Below the pieces are notes generated by a model. It saw nothing but the letters and a program-made list of their open reading frames with translations, did no database searches and was not told the origin of the DNA. Shown here in pieces: positions 1-12,803 of a stretch of DNA of 64,000 nucleotides (position 1 is the stretch's first letter; each line of letters opens with the position of its first letter). The DNA lies in NCBI GenBank assembly GCA_021234155.1, contig JAJEKV010000062.1:6230432-6294431 (forward strand), given 5' to 3'. The position numbers and the translations under genes were made by a program. The stretch comes from Isoetes taiwanensis (lineage: Eukaryota; Streptophyta; Lycopodiopsida; Isoetales; Isoetaceae).

Positions 1-4
1 TATG

Positions 5-53
5 CCCTATTATAACAAACGAGGGCCGCAGGCCCGAGTTTGTTATAGTAGGG
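5..53. repeat. Near-perfect inverted repeat (hairpin)
   Basis: Two 23-nt arms (5-27 and 31-53) pair at 20 of 23 positions around a 3-nt loop. The arms contain ATAACAAAC and GGGCC. It could be the end of a small DNA transposon cut by the window edge; no partner is visible. Confidence 0.75.
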
Positions 54-1672
54 AGTTCTAGGGTGTTATCCGCCTTAACAACCTGGCCCGAGAGTTTTAG
101 AGTGGTTTTGTAGTGGTTTTATGGTAGTTTTCATAACAAGCTAGGTGTTTATAGCCATTTGGCATAACAAACTAGGTGTTTATACACTTTTTAATGTGTT
201 ACTGGTGGGTAACACTCTTGCAATCAACGGCTGAGATTTTATCTCAGCCTTAAAACTTGAGGGCCAGGTTGTTAAGGGTATGCTCCTCATCAAACTCAAG
301 CCCAACTTCAAACTCAAAGAATGCCATGGGATTTCTGAAAGCTTTGATCCATTGCATATTAAAAAGTTAGGTTGCCCATGTTAAGGCCCCATTTGTCAGC
401 TCCATGTTATCCAACCTCAACGCAGGAATCTTAAATGTGCCTCTAGCTGTCGTGTTTGCTTAGTATAGCATTATGCTCTACCTTGTCTATCGGTTGGGCC
501 TCGCATCTACTTCTAGCATCAAAAGGACATTTTGATAGATAATTATAGGGGCATTTGTCATAATTTTGTATAAATTCAGGGATTTTTAGACATTTCTCCT
601 AACTCATGGGTGAATTAACTATAAAGGGAAGTCAAGTCATTGGTATTAAGGTACAACACGATTCCACATGACATAGGGCTATGGACCATCAACAACGAGG
701 TGTTGCATACCAGACTTTGACTGAGCAACTATCTTTGCAAGATGATGGGAGGATACTTTGACCATAGTTTCTTCTGGAGTAACATAGTAAAAACACTGTG
801 GTAGCAGCTCATGTAAGGGTGGAAAATTATTGATGGGCTTGCACAATCTTTACCTCAACTTTTAGCATAAGAATTGAAATACCATATGCCCTTGAAACCT
901 ATGAAACAATGGAGTCAAATTGCTTAGTAAGCACTGATACTTTTGCTTCCTGATATGGGACAAGCTTAAGGCTCAGGAGGCTTGAGGATTAATATAGACA
1001 CAATACATCGCAAGGAGGGCAAATTTATTACTAAGGGAAGCTAAAAAGGAAATAATACAGTAAAAAGGCAAATTAAGGACTTTACCTATAGAGGAGTATA
1101 AAATAGAATTCAATTCAATTCAATTCAACTCATTGGATTGGATTGGATTGGATTGGATTGGATATTATCGTCTAGGGAGGCCAAAAGTTCTAGGGCACCT
1201 AAACAAATAACAGACATACCTATTACTCTCCAAGATTACAAAATGCTCTGTCCCGAAGGGCTTCTTAAGGAAAAACCTTAGCAATAGTAAGTTCGTTGAT
1301 GAACTGTACATTTGTATATTTCTATATAGTGAAGGACACAAATCAGTTTTAGCACCTCTGAATATATGATGCTAGTGCCACTATGCCACTATGCCACTAC
1401 TGAAAGCGTCTACGATATCACATGTAGCAGTTGGTTAGGTGTAACCAGCCCGACATATCATGCCCGGATAGGTTCAAACACTAGATAGAGAAAGCACAGT
1501 AGCAAGTTTGGAGCTAGTAATGAGGACATTGATGACTAAAGAAGGCAGACTTGTCAGACCCTCATATGGTTAAGACTCCCAGTCTTTGGTTAGAGCTAAT
1601 CTTGACTTCAATTGGTTGGATAGAAAGTTGTACCAGTTTCTTTTGTTATTCAATTTCTATTGTTTCTTTATC
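54..1672. other. No gene seen; short repeats only
   Basis: No convincing coding region occurs on either strand. A 22-bp direct repeat with one mismatch lies at 132-153 and 163-184. Pentanucleotide runs lie at 1106-1130 (AATTC type) and 1133-1163 (TTGGA type). The rest looks like decayed intergenic plant DNA. Confidence 0.6.
1106..1163. repeat. Paired pentanucleotide microsatellites
   Basis: About four copies of an AATTC unit are followed directly by about six copies of a TTGGA unit. The two runs are not exact complements. They look like simple slippage repeats. Confidence 0.8.
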
Positions 1673-2092
1673 TTACTCATTAGTTGGGCCTATATATAGT
1701 GGTAGAACATTACTTTTTTGATGGATCGCTACTTCTGGTTCAACCATAGCATCTTGCTGCTTTTGAGGGAAGAAATTATGCATGTTAGATAAACTTATAT
1801 CTATATCTCCAAGCAGACATAGTAAATCCAACCAGTAGTCAATAACCTCATTCATGTTCATGTATATATTAGACCACAAATATTTCCCTCCTTTTGATAT
1901 GGCTGCCCAATGCATGATGTACTTTGTTATGGAGCTTCTCAAAGCACCTATGTCCTTAAGAGCTTTCTTTGAAGGTATTATCTTTGGTACCCCTTGAAGA
2001 ATCATGGGTGCACCCTCTGCACCTGCCTTCTGCATTTTGATACCATCATCGGGTAGCACTCTCTCGTGCCCAGGTCTCATCTTATAAAACAT
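1673..2092 (-). other. Unrecognised ORF of 139 codons
   Basis: An open frame on the minus strand encodes a mixed-composition protein with no motif I recognise. The flanking minus-strand sequence (2093-2880) has several frames with stops, as expected of a decaying larger reading frame. It lies between simple repeats and a chromovirus relic, so a transposon remnant is likelier than a host gene. It may be only a chance frame. Confidence 0.2.
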
Positions 2093-2881
2093 TAGAGGCC
2101 AACCACCTTTTTTGCAGAACTTGAAAAGAAGCGGTTCTAAATGGCCAACTGAACGTTCTGACTTATATAATATGTGGTCTTTTACAAAGGCCTTTCAGTC
2201 AGGGGACTCATGCAAAATGTAAGACGTTGGAGCTTTCGGGCTACATTCCTGAAATAGATGCATTACCTACGGAATTGTGAGTGCACTGGACCTCCTTAAA
2301 AGAGTAGAGTAATTACAACATAGAGCATCTATATCATCATGTGTATGCCCAACCATCATGAATTCCAATTGCACCTCATCGAACACAACCTACCATACAA
2401 GGTAAAAAAAGTACGAGAACACATATCTATTTTTATTCTGGCCATAACAATTATCAAGTTGTAGGTAAAGCATCATTGGTAGCTTTTTCGGTTGTGAGAC
2501 TCCCCTTGGAGGCATATGATATTGGTTTGCCTGAGGTATTCGTCGCTTTGGTCTTCAAAGCCCCGTAGCCTAAAATTGAAGAACCCCATGTGCACATCGA
2601 TCTAGCTGTATCATGTAAGTGGCCCCAGTTATCTTCAGCTGAATCTTGTATCTTCAATACATGATTGAGAGATCTGACATAAAAGTTTGAGTCATCTTTC
2701 CAAAACTCAATTGAGAAAGGGCCTAATGCTTCTGACCCATGGCCACCTCAATAATGCTAACCTTCAAATGTTCTCTCTCCATATTGACTTAGCTAACTTT
2801 TCAAGCTAGGCACCGTAGTCTTATTTTGATCCATTTTATCATGAATGATTATAAGAGCTTCGGTGCTTAATGCGATAGTGG

Positions 2882-5800
2882 TCAAGAAGACCAATAAAGA
2901 CTTCTACAAGCTATACGCTTGGCTATGGCGATCTCTAAATGATTTGCTTCTAACTTCTTGCAATTGCCGATGGAGAGCTTCGGTTGTTTGACCTTGATCT
3001 TCAGCCAAACGTTGTCTTTTACTTGGAACTCTCTTACTGTTCTGTGCTTATCTGCTATGCTCTTCTGTCGGCTTATTGCTGCTAGAAGATATCCTCTTAC
3101 TTCCTCGACCAATTTTTGCATGTAGGCTAGCATCTGTTGGGATAGTTCTACCTTGGACAGGGGATTGTACCAAGTGTTTGGGATCAAGCAAAGCATTGTT
3201 AGCCGTAGTTGATCATGAACGACGACATTTGAGACGACTCTTACTTGGTGTTGTTATATGCAAACTCCACCAAGTGGATATAGTCATCCCACTTCGATTG
3301 CTTGTTCCAGACATAGTTTTTCAACATGTCTTAAGTATCTGATTTATACGCTCCGTCTGCCCATCTGTCTGAGTATGATATACCGTGCTCATTGACAGTT
3401 TCGTCTGAATGGTGCTGAAGGGATCTTGCCAAAATGCACTCATAAACTTCGAATCTCTATCAAAGATTATTTCTCTCGGCATCTCATGGAGTTTGAAGAT
3501 CTTCTTTGTGAATAACACGGCTATATCCAATGTCGTGTCGGTGGTCCTACTTGGCACAAAATGCACCATCTTCGACAAGTTGTCGACCACGGCCATTAAT
3601 GCATCCTTGCCCCTTATGGTTATGGGAGGCCCTTTTATGAAGTTCATGCTAATTACCTCCCATTGGGCATTTGGGTGGCTCTAGCGCTGCTGGAATCTGA
3701 AGCTGTTCTGTTTTTGTCTGCTGACATAACAGACACTCCCGAATATACCTGGCTATATGCTTCTTCATGTCAGACCAATAATAGCTATTTCTTATTTTGA
3801 AGTAGGTTTTCATAAAACCTGCATGGCCAACTATTGGGCTATTAGGCGTGTCATGGAGTATCAACTTCCTAACCCCAGATGACTCTAGTACACACAATTT
3901 GTTCTTATGGTACAATAGGTTACCTTCCTTCTTGAAATGCTTGAAGGTCACTCTCTCTTTGTTCGTTCTTGCTCCTTTGAAAGGCTTGCCCATGTTTCTT
4001 TGAAGTCTCGGTCCGTTGGCAATGTTTCTTCTATCTTCTTGCCAAACTCATTGATGAGTGTTGATATAGGATTGCAATGGACTCTCATCATCAAAGGATG
4101 CCTTGACAGCGCGTCTGCAACCACATTGAGCTTGCCTAGTTTGTATATGATGTCGAAATTGTACTCCTCCAGGAACTCCGTCCATCTCCTTTGTCTCAAG
4201 TTGAGATGTGGTTGGGTGAAGACATACTGTAGATTCTGATGGTCCGTATCTAGTTGGAACTTCCTTCCCAATAGATAGTGTCTCCATATCTTCAATGCTC
4301 TCACCACTGCTAGAAACTCCTGATCATGGGTTGGGTAGCGCATTTCGGCGTCGTTCATCTTCCTTGAATCATATGCTACAACCCTCTCCTCCTGCATTAA
4401 GACTGCTCCTGTTGCAATCTTGCTAGCATCAATTGCTACCAACTTGTCTTTCTCTGGATCTGACAATGTCAAGGCTGGGGCGGTCATTAAAGTCTCCTTC
4501 AACATCTCGAATCCTGCTTGGACCTTCTTTTGCCTATGACTCACCCAGTCTTTTATCTTCTCTACTTTCGTGAGGCCCGTTAGTGGGGTCCGGGGAAGCT
4601 CCTTACTTCATGGATGTTCTTCGGTGCTGGCTAATCAATTACCGCTTCAATCTTCACAGGGTCAGTGGAAATCCCTTCTGCTGAAATTACATGTCCTAAG
4701 TACTCTACTCTCCCGGTAGCGAAGTAACACTTGGACAACTTCGCGTGAAGTTGATGCCTCCTCAACTTTTCATGTACCCTTCTTAAGTGTTGTGCATGCT
4801 CCTCCAGGGACTAAAGAAAACTATGATGAACGTATCTAGAAACTCTCGTTCATTAGCCTCATGAAAGTTGCTGGGCCATTGGACAGTCCGAATGGCATCA
4901 CTATGAACTCATAGTGGCTGTATCTCATTCTGAAGGCAGTCCTATGTATGTCTTCTTCCTTAATCCTGATCTAGTGGTAGCCCGACCTCAAATCTATCTT
5001 GGAGAAGACTTTTGCACCCTGGAGTTAATCCATTAAATCGTCTGATCTGGGTAAGGCGTATTTGATAAGTGCCCCAAACGGGGAGATGTTAGGCCGTATA
5101 AACCTTAGGTCTAACAGCTCTTGCAACTGCTTCTTCAACTCTGCTAACTCCTGAGCTGCAAGTCTGTTTGGTGCCTTACTTGTGGGCTTGGTCCCTAGTT
5201 CAAGTGCTATTTCTGGACTCCCCTATACGGGAATAAATCATGGAATTCTTTCACTATATAACTTGGCTATTTCCTTCAACAACTTGCTCAATGCTTTGCC
5301 CTCCTTGTCTTCTTCTGTTTCTGGCTCTTCAACTTGAAGCTTGAAGATGTAGGCCACTTGTAAGTAATTTCTTACTAGACATGTGTTGTATGATTGGAGT
5401 GACTTCTTTACCTGTTATCTCAATGATTTTGCCATTTGGCGCCGTTAAAATTACTTTCCGCTTCCCGCAATCAATTGCAGCACTAGTCGAACGAAGGTAT
5501 TTCATTCCTATTATCAGGTCATGCTTGCCAATATTCATCATCTCTGCTCCCATTCCAATGTTGATGCTGGGCAAATTTATGTCGAAGTTGATCCTTTTCC
5601 CTGTTGTTTGCGGATTGCCCCACTTGCCAACACTAATGGCCTACGCTTGGACTTCAAGGATTTCAGCATCAACATTTCTACCATTCTTGGAGAAGCGAAA
5701 TTATGGGTATTCCCCGTGTCTATCAACACTATGAAATATTTGGCTTTGACTTTCTCTATTGTTGAAATGACCTAATATTGACTCTTGGCATTCTCGGAGT

Positions 5801-5990
5801 CAATGGCTGCAAAGATGTGGCACTCACCCTGGATGTAATTGTAAGCTTCTTCGTCGTCGTGTTCGGGGGGTGTCTCCCATCTGCCTAGCTCTACTAGTGC
5901 CGCGTTCATCACAAAAGGACAGTGGTGCATCCAATGTCTCGATTGGAAACACCTGAAGGATGGTATAGTTGTGCAGCCAAAATATATCAA
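2882..5990 (-). pseudogene. Degenerate gypsy pol: protease, RT, RNase H, integrase
   Basis: Reading from 5990 downward, a weak zinc-knuckle-like segment (CFQSRHWMHHCPF) comes first. An aspartic protease follows, with LIDTGNTHNFAS near 5690-5735 and a later protease segment at 5329-5574. RT is broken by stops and indels (about 4560-5260). RNase H lies at 3948-4544, with the [13 protein letters not shown] strand and a thumb ending in [10 protein letters not shown]. Integrase is in pieces (3649-3993 with [10 protein letters not shown] and the CLLCQQTK zinc pair; 3321-3647 with the FDRDSKFMSAFW and TDGQTERINQI acidic positions; 2882-3196). Each piece aligns in order to element 2. At least four frameshifts separate them, so no working polyprotein can be made. 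Confidence 0.88.
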
Positions 5991-6715
5991 AGAACATTTA
6001 CAATACCAAACAAAAAATACATATATTCAAGATAGACTATTACAATAATTCAGAAGAAAGTTTAAACTATTGTTGGAATCTTTGATATGCAGGATGACCC
6101 TCCAAAAATTTCTTTACTTGGGTTGTACTAATTGTACATCTCAAGTTCCTAAGGATATTGGCGGGTGTCGCACCTTGCAAGGCTGTTACTAACTCTTCCA
6201 CCCTTCAATCTGAGGTGTAGATCGCAATGACTGGCTGGCCTGCCTTGTCGTCTATAGGGGACCGCGAAGTCAAAGATGCTCAAGGCTACTGTTCTTTTTA
6301 CTAGTATAGCATTGTCCATGTTTTGAGGCAATCACGCATGTCTACCAATTCCTAAGAGAGCAATCAGCATGAACACTCCTTCTTCTCCCTTTGCGTTGAA
6401 CTGGCAGTGAATCAATGCGATCCTTCCGTCGGTAAGGAGTGGGAGGTAGTATCTCAGGACCTTGTCGTATTCTGCTTCCCTTGCCTCGTCTCCTGTCTTG
6501 ATGCTAGACCTATGTCTCCCCAAGTAATCATATCTGCTACCATGGACCTGAAGTTTGAGGCCAACTGGAGCTGTTGATGAGGAGCTAGATAGGAGTGCAC
6601 TCATTGTCTTGCCCCGGATGCCCATCCATTCTTGGATGGCAATGAATTCCTCTTCTGAAGGCAACTCTCGTTGGGTCATGAGCTGGCGGATGTTGCTGTA
6701 GGCTTCCATGTCTGA
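2930..6715 (-). mobile_element. Chromovirus relic 1 (Ty3-gypsy), truncated, no LTRs
   Basis: On the minus strand the order is ORF2 end, a zinc-knuckle-like stretch, protease, RT, RNase H and integrase. It is the same family as element 2 (28946-51132). Both ends are cut: integrase homology stops near 2945 after NCKKLEA, so the C-terminal domain, chromodomain and 3' LTR are gone, and ORF2 begins abruptly near 6709. Gag is absent: the spacer after ORF2 matches that of element 2 up to ACTATACCA, then jumps straight to the zinc-knuckle region near 5960. Many frameshifts show that it is long dead. Confidence 0.85.
6067..6709 (-). pseudogene. ORF2 relic: unknown chromovirus accessory protein, C-terminal half
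   Basis: This segment matches two other copies of the same accessory protein in the window (25449-26831 and the split copy at 48891-50271/40418-40548). Shared features are RYYLPLLTDGRIALIH, then a hydrophobic MLIALLG helix, then a LVKRTVALSIFDFAVP strand, and a C-terminal ELVTALQG...ILRNL...QVKKFLE...PAYQRFQQ block ending in TAG at 6067-6069. A frameshift near 6330 splits it into two frames. The N-terminal half is missing. It lies directly upstream of the position of gag, which has been deleted here. Function unknown; I recognise no named domain. Confidence 0.7.
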
Positions 6716-7080
6716 GGTGGAGGAAATTTTATATGTCTTTTTTTATCACGGCTAAATTTTCGATAATTAAAATTTGGATATATTTTAGAGGTCATTTCCT
6801 TGTTATTTAAGTTCATTACATTATTTGAAGTGTATGAAAAGCTTTATTAAATTAGTACTATTGTCACGAAATTTCTTGTTTTAAATAATTTCATTTATAT
6901 CCATTATTATTATTATTATTAAATTAAACTTATTTTCAAGGAATTTCTTGCTTTTTAAATAATGTGATTTACCTCTATATATTCCATAAATGTGCGTACT
7001 TTTCTTATGGTATATAATTATTTCCTATTCATTGACTAAAAAGGGTGCAATTTGCCTAGATCAATGGTGCCTCTTCAACT
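6716..7080. other. AT-rich spacer
   Basis: This is very AT-rich sequence with an ATT triplet run near 6906-6921 and no coding signal. It separates the chromovirus relic from the transposase-like pseudogene. Confidence 0.6.
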
Positions 7081-7299
7081 GAAGATGGTATGCAAAATAT
7101 TGATAAGAGCAATTTCAATAAAGAAGCACCTTCTACCAAGAATGTTGAAGAAAAACAATTAGTCCTCTATAGTAGGGTGCAATGGAGGAACAAGAAGGTG
7201 AGAATCGTGCACAAAATGCAACAAGGAAATAGTAGGCCAAGGAGTCATTGTACTAGCAGATCCTGGTCAAGCTGTTAGTGATGAAAGGCTAGGGGAAGA

Positions 7300-9920
7300 C
7301 AATCTTGGTATTGCAATTTCTATGTTGGAAGACAACTGGAAAGATAAGGATTCGGGTGACAAGGAATGTTTTGGTTGTGTCAAACAATTGGAGGTTCCTT
7401 GCATCATGGCATGGCCTATAAGTAGTGTTCAATTTGTAGAGGATTATCTTTTTCCAAAGTCTGAGGTTGTTGGGGATAATGATTGTCTTGATCCTGGCCC
7501 ATTAGTAGTGAGAACCCTAAACCTAAGCAAAAGGGGAGAAGTATCAGTTGTCTGACATTATCCTAGCAAGAGAGCCAAGTTGATTAGTGACACTAAATGT
7601 GAGACTATGGTGAAGGTTAGGGGCTCAGATTATTGTTGGAGTGGTTGTATGCAATTCTTTACAATAGAACAATTGGTGGAAGCAAGAGCCACTTTTCAAG
7701 AGTATACTGTTGGTGAGAGGAGGACCTACATAATCTTCGAGCATGCACTTCAGTATGAAAGAAATACAAACAGAAAAAAGATACTCTTTGCTAGGCAAAT
7801 GGATATGTGAAAGAGCATGGTAGAATATCCATGCAATTCCAACTTCTTCATGGCATAATTGGCAAAAAAAATCAGGCAGAAGGGACCAGGATTGCTTTGC
7901 ATGGAAATAATGGTTTGTTGAGACCAACTGCTAGGATCTTGGCTGCCAGGGAGATATTTGAAAACTATATTGATTTCAATGCAGAGTGTATGCCACACAA
8001 AAGCAGAAGGGATGAAAAGGAAAGAGCAGTTGTTGAGAAAAAGTTACTATCACATTATAATCAAAAGAGTGTTTTGGAGGAAGTGAATTCCCTACTTCGA
8101 GAATTGGAAATTCTTCCAATATCCCAACCTAACTTTAGAAGGCTATGGAAGAAGCATTTCAATCAAGTCACTATAGCAAGTTCAAACAACTTTGCAAAAT
8201 GCAATCTGTGTGCTAAGTTGAAGGAGATTCTTGATAAGACTGTGCAACCGAGTCAAAGGGCTAGGAAAGGGAGCATATGAAGGACCATATGACTGATCAA
8301 CTATCATGTAGATCATGTTATTAGATGTGGAGGACCTTATCTCATTGGAACCTAATAACTATTTATGTATTATACCTGACAAGATGGACCAGCAAAAGAC
8401 TTGTCTTCCACAATTCAAGTACGTACCAAAGTCATGTGGAAGATCATATCCTTTGCACAATCTTGCATGGGCAGACTCAAACCTACTATGGGCATTTTAG
8501 TTTGGAGTTGTGGAGTGATGGTCCAGATTTTCATATTGGGAGTATCATGAGGTGTTTGCGAAACTATGAAAATGGATATAATGGTCACCTCCAGGACCCT
8601 CAGCTAGCCAGGCACTACATACCGCATTCTTAGATGGAAGCCCTAACAATATTGAAAAATTTAGCAAGGCAAGGTTTAGGAAGCATGGGTCTAGTGAACA
8701 TGTTCGAGCTTCAACTTCACGTGCTAGAGCTCAAGATCTACCTAGAAGGTTCCTCTCGCAACTTGATAATTGTGCAGGCCAAAATAAGAATATGTGGATG
8801 TTTTCTTTCCTATCCTACTTAACAGCTGTGGGGATATTTGAAAGAGTTAATTTAGGATTTTTGATGCTCGGGCATACCCATGAGGATGTGGATGCGTTAT
8901 TTGGCAAATATAGTTGTATACTGAAGTAGCAGACAGTGACCAACTTTCCTAGGCTAATGGAAATCTTGCATGAATGCACTCCTATAGGTTCTCTCATAGA
9001 AGAAGTGCATGATTGGAAGAGCTTTGTGGATGGTTATGCATTGGATCCTGAAGGTCATTCCAGGCCTCTGCAGTTCACTTTTTGGGTGAGAAATGGAATT
9101 CCAATCTTTCAATGGAAGATGAGACCTTCAGAGAAGGAATGGAGAGGAGGGGAGGAAATATGGCATAGAGATGAGAATGCCAAGCCTATGATATCTCCAG
9201 GTCAATCAAAAGCTCTAAAGCCTACTAAAGAAGTGAAACAATTAGACTAAGGAAGGAATCCAGGACTATATAAAGCATTGGCAAACCAACCCCGATAACA
9301 CCAACTGTGCTTTGGTAGCTTACTGGAAGAAGGTGATTAACCTGTTGGGGGAGATAGACACATCCTCAGATGAATTGAAAGAAGGGTGGTTGCCTAAAAC
9401 TAGGTGGAAGACCTTAGCAGGTGTTGAGGATGTTGATGATACTGTTAGTAGCATTCATAAGCATTATGCTCCTCCTCCTTCTGACAAACACTATGTTGGT
9501 CCTAAGAACAATAGGTCAAAGTCTCTAGGAATGGAAGCTTATGAACCTTCTAGTGACTTGGAATGCCACCAATTTGTGGTAGTAAAGTCAGCAGATCTAA
9601 ACATCTATCCAGTGTGGTTGGGGTACACTATCTCTGATATTTGCAAAGAAGAAGGTAATATTAACTTCAACCATATGCGGGTAGAATGGTGGTGTCCAGT
9701 GTATCAGTTGACCAATGTATCGGATAAAGAAAGGTACTTAGATTGTTGGACAAAGAAATGGAGGAGAAATCCGAGTGATCCTAATCTTTGACTAGAACTT
9801 TGAAAGTGTATTGTACTCATAGACTTCAAAAACTGTTCCAGGTAGAAATGTGAGAATTACAATACCTCAGGATGTCAGGAAGAAGGCTATGATATCATTG
9901 GGGATGCTTGAAGAAAGGTG
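7300..9920 (+). pseudogene. DUF7869-like DDE-type transposase-like gene, frameshifted
   Basis: Fragments in all three plus frames line up as one protein of about 850 residues. An N-terminal part (7580-7810) has a DYCWSGCMQFFT segment. A part at 7807-8280 carries a CNLCAKL zinc-type pair. A catalytic-looking region follows, with DKMDQQKTCLP near 8380 and HGQTQTYYGHF near 8470. Near 8762 the sequence reads LDNCAGQNKNMW, followed by FLMLGHTHEDVDALFGKY at 8856-8910. The tail runs through VEWWCPVYQL and RYLDCWTKKWRRNPSDPN to IPQDVRKKAM near 9870. The DN-QNKN and GHT-(E/K)-D signatures belong to a transposase-like family in plants, fungi and animals that includes DUF7869 proteins. At least six frameshifts or stops kill it. 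Transposase activity is inferred from the family pattern only. Confidence 0.7.
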
Positions 9921-10086
9921 AATAACTATATAAATTTTCTTCATCGCGTTTTTATAATATAGTGCTCCTATTAGTCTACCTCTGCCATAATCAAGTGATG
10001 TTTTAGAGGACCTTCAGATAAGAGACAACTTCTTTGCATGTGCAATGCTCCAAAAAAATTTCTAGAGCTGCAGATGGGTAAAAGCT

Positions 10087-10416
10087 TTGTATAATATAAG
10101 AAGGGTTCTACCACTTTTGGTGATGTTTATGGCAATGATCCTTTGTACAGATTTATACCCTATTGTGCCCAACAGGTACTTAATTCTTTTGGCGGGAAGA
10201 ATAGCATGGGATTTTTCTAGAGGAGAAGATAATGAAAACTGGGGCACAAGCTTGCTCAATCTAAAAGAACTACAAAATGTAACAAACGCAGGAATAGAAA
10301 GAAATACATGGGGAGGAAATTCACAGATAGAAGTTCCATATCCAACAGGATTTCATCCTTCGACACCAGAAGAAATGCAGTTATGGAAAAATATAAGTCA
10401 TAAAATTGAAGTTTGA
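10087..10416 (+). other. Unrecognised ORF, possibly the 3' end of the transposase-like gene
   Basis: The 109-codon frame contains VPNRYLILLAGRIAWDFSRG and NWGTSLLNLKEL. It follows the transposase-like pseudogene on the same strand, about 170 bp after its last recognisable part. It may be a C-terminal exon or a second protein of that element. I recognise no domain. Confidence 0.3.
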
Positions 10417-11924
10417 TCTTGTGTAGAACTTAATGCTGATATTATGATCATGATGCTGCAGCAATCTATGTTTAAGACATCCCAGCCTACTTGGAATAGT
10501 TTCAGTTTTAAACTAACTCTCTAAGTTTGGCCAACACTTTTGGAGGATATGCTATTTTAGCTGTGTAGATAAACCTTAGCTGTGTAATAATGACCAGCAA
10601 CACTTGCAAAATAAACAAAAGGGAAAAACGATTTTGCATTTGAAGCCATGAAGAAAATGCAATGTCCTAGAAGCCCTTATTTGCACAAAGCTGGTCCTTA
10701 TCTTCATCTAGTTGTTGAGGAAGATAGCTTGCTTCTTTCTTGAAGCCAATAAGGAAAAAACGATTTTGAATTTGAAACCAAAAGGGAAAAACGATTGTGC
10801 ATTTAAGCCCAAGAAGAAAAAATGATTTTGGATTCCGGGATGTCTGGCAAAGGAAAAGCGATTTTGGATTTGCGGGTGTCTGCTAGAATTTGGATTTGCC
10901 CGTGCTAACCGTCTAGCATTTCCTCCAATGTTTTCTAAGAACCTAATTTCGAACCTGTATATATCCCAATCTATAACCCTACATCTCCATCAATGATCTC
11001 TAATATCCCAATCTGTAACACTACATCTCAAGGACCAAATCCTTACCTTCAAGAAGCTATGGTGGTGCCAGTGGATGCCAAAAGGAAGGAACTGCACGAA
11101 ATTTGCTGATCACATGGAGCTTTCTGAAAAGCTTTGTTTGCAATAGCAGTCTGTAATCATCCGGAGGTATAACTTCTAATCCAAGAAGATGGAATCTACG
11201 ATTTTAGAAGGGAAAAGGGTCTCGATTTTAGAAAGGTAAGAACAAAAGCATGAGAAAAATAGAAGATTACAAAACCCTCACCTTATTCGTCCACCAAATT
11301 AGTCGTAATAGCTCTTTAAGAGGCAGAAGACAATGAAAATCGATTCATTGAAAACCTTGAAATCGCAAGAGCCAGTAAAAAAACAAACATCTTCCTTTGT
11401 ATATGTGTTATTCTGCCGGATTTTGCACATCCGGATCATTAGATAGGGCAATCAAAACAGGTTAGCTATGGATGATTTTGAGAAGGCCGTTCTTTTCACA
11501 TTTGATCAAATTCGGGCTATAGATGATAGGCAATCCTCAAATCATGTGTTGTGCCTTTTCCCAAATCCTCAATCTCAACCATCTATTTGCATCAATGGTG
11601 CAAAATTGAAATTGATGACAAACACTCAAAATCCCTTTACTATATAGAGAGATATTGTGAAATATTGACTATTTTGTAAATAATATGAGATTACGTTTTC
11701 ATACTTTTGAGGTGGTTTGTGTGAATTTGAATATGCTATTAAAATATACAATATGAAAATTTGTTCTAAAATTAAGACATAATCCCAATTTAATTGAATG
11801 ATGGTTCTTCATGGTGGCGATTATAGTCTTATATAGTTGTTTGCTATGTGCTAATGTTTTTTATTATGCTTTTGCAGTTTTAGGTCACCCAATTGATCCA
11901 TAGGACAAAATGACAACTCTATGC
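10417..11924. other. Non-coding sequence with short degenerate repeats
   Basis: No gene was seen. Degenerate copies of a short GGAAAAACGATTTTG-type unit lie at 10619-10880. A paired CCCAATCT..TAAC.CTACATCTC unit occurs near 10966-11028. The stretch lies between the transposase-like pseudogene and the insertion point of copia A. Confidence 0.55.
10619..10880 (+). repeat. Short interspersed repeat cluster (about 25-bp unit)
   Basis: About five degenerate copies of a unit reading roughly GGAAAAACGATTTTG then CATTTGAAGCC occur at uneven spacing (near 10621, 10748, 10787, 10816, 10852). They may be subterminal repeats of a DNA transposon related to the upstream pseudogene; this is inference. Confidence 0.5.
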
Positions 11925-11929
11925 CCTCT

Positions 11930-12660
11930 TGTTGTTTTTATACTTGAAATAGTCAAAAGAACTTCAAATAATGATTGTTCCACCAAATTTGTTAACAACT
12001 TGACTTGACACTTGTATTTATTTTCTCAATGCATAGTCCAGGTTCATGGAGCCACAATTTGGTCTCTAATCCAAGAACCTTGAAATATGATTAAACCACA
12101 CTAAGAATACAAGTTTATAATCAAGTCAACACCACTGGCTTTGGAGATACTTCAACTAGTTGAATAACTAAGTTAAGTTATTCAAATAACATCTTCAGCA
12201 AACAACAAGCTTATAAACTATAATAAACCATTGATGTTACTGTAGCAAAGTTATTGTAGATCTGGGATTGACCCAATTACTGTAGGATGTTTGACCCGGC
12301 CGGATTCAACCCTAATCGCATCGATCTGTCCTCTGCTTGCTTGATGTTCACATTCTTCGTCTTTGTTTCTTGATTTATCTTCGAGATCCGTCGGTTTCGC
12401 TGTGGATTGAGTTTCTAAACTGAGAAAAACAATCGAGCTAATATCCCACATGCTTAGAGTACTTTTCGAGCTCCTCAACCATTGAACTTATTATTTCGTG
12501 CTTTTTCAATAACCTTAGCAAAACTAGTTCACCAAGTAAACCTAAGATCAAATCATGAACATAGTCTAGTCTCTGACCCTGCAAGTACATCATGAGTTGA
12601 TCTGGCAACCTCTGTAGGCTGTAGAGTTTATTTGAACTTATTACATGACAACTTACTTCA
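11930..12660 (-). repeat. Copia A 3' LTR (complete)
   Basis: It is 731 bp with TG...CA ends. The five bases before it, CCTCT, recur at 51373-51377. Its first 264 bp match 15292-15555 with about seven differences; its last 240 bp match 51133-51372 with three. Confidence 0.93.
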
Positions 12661-12803
12661 TTCCCCCTTCATGTAATAAGCAGATGTGAAACCCTAATCG
12701 GCGGGCAGGGGGTACCTGGGGTTCCCTAGCGCATGTGGCGAGGTCCGGGTAATAGCTGCCCGCAGACCTAATTATTTCTTCTATACTGCAAATCACTGTT
12801 ATA

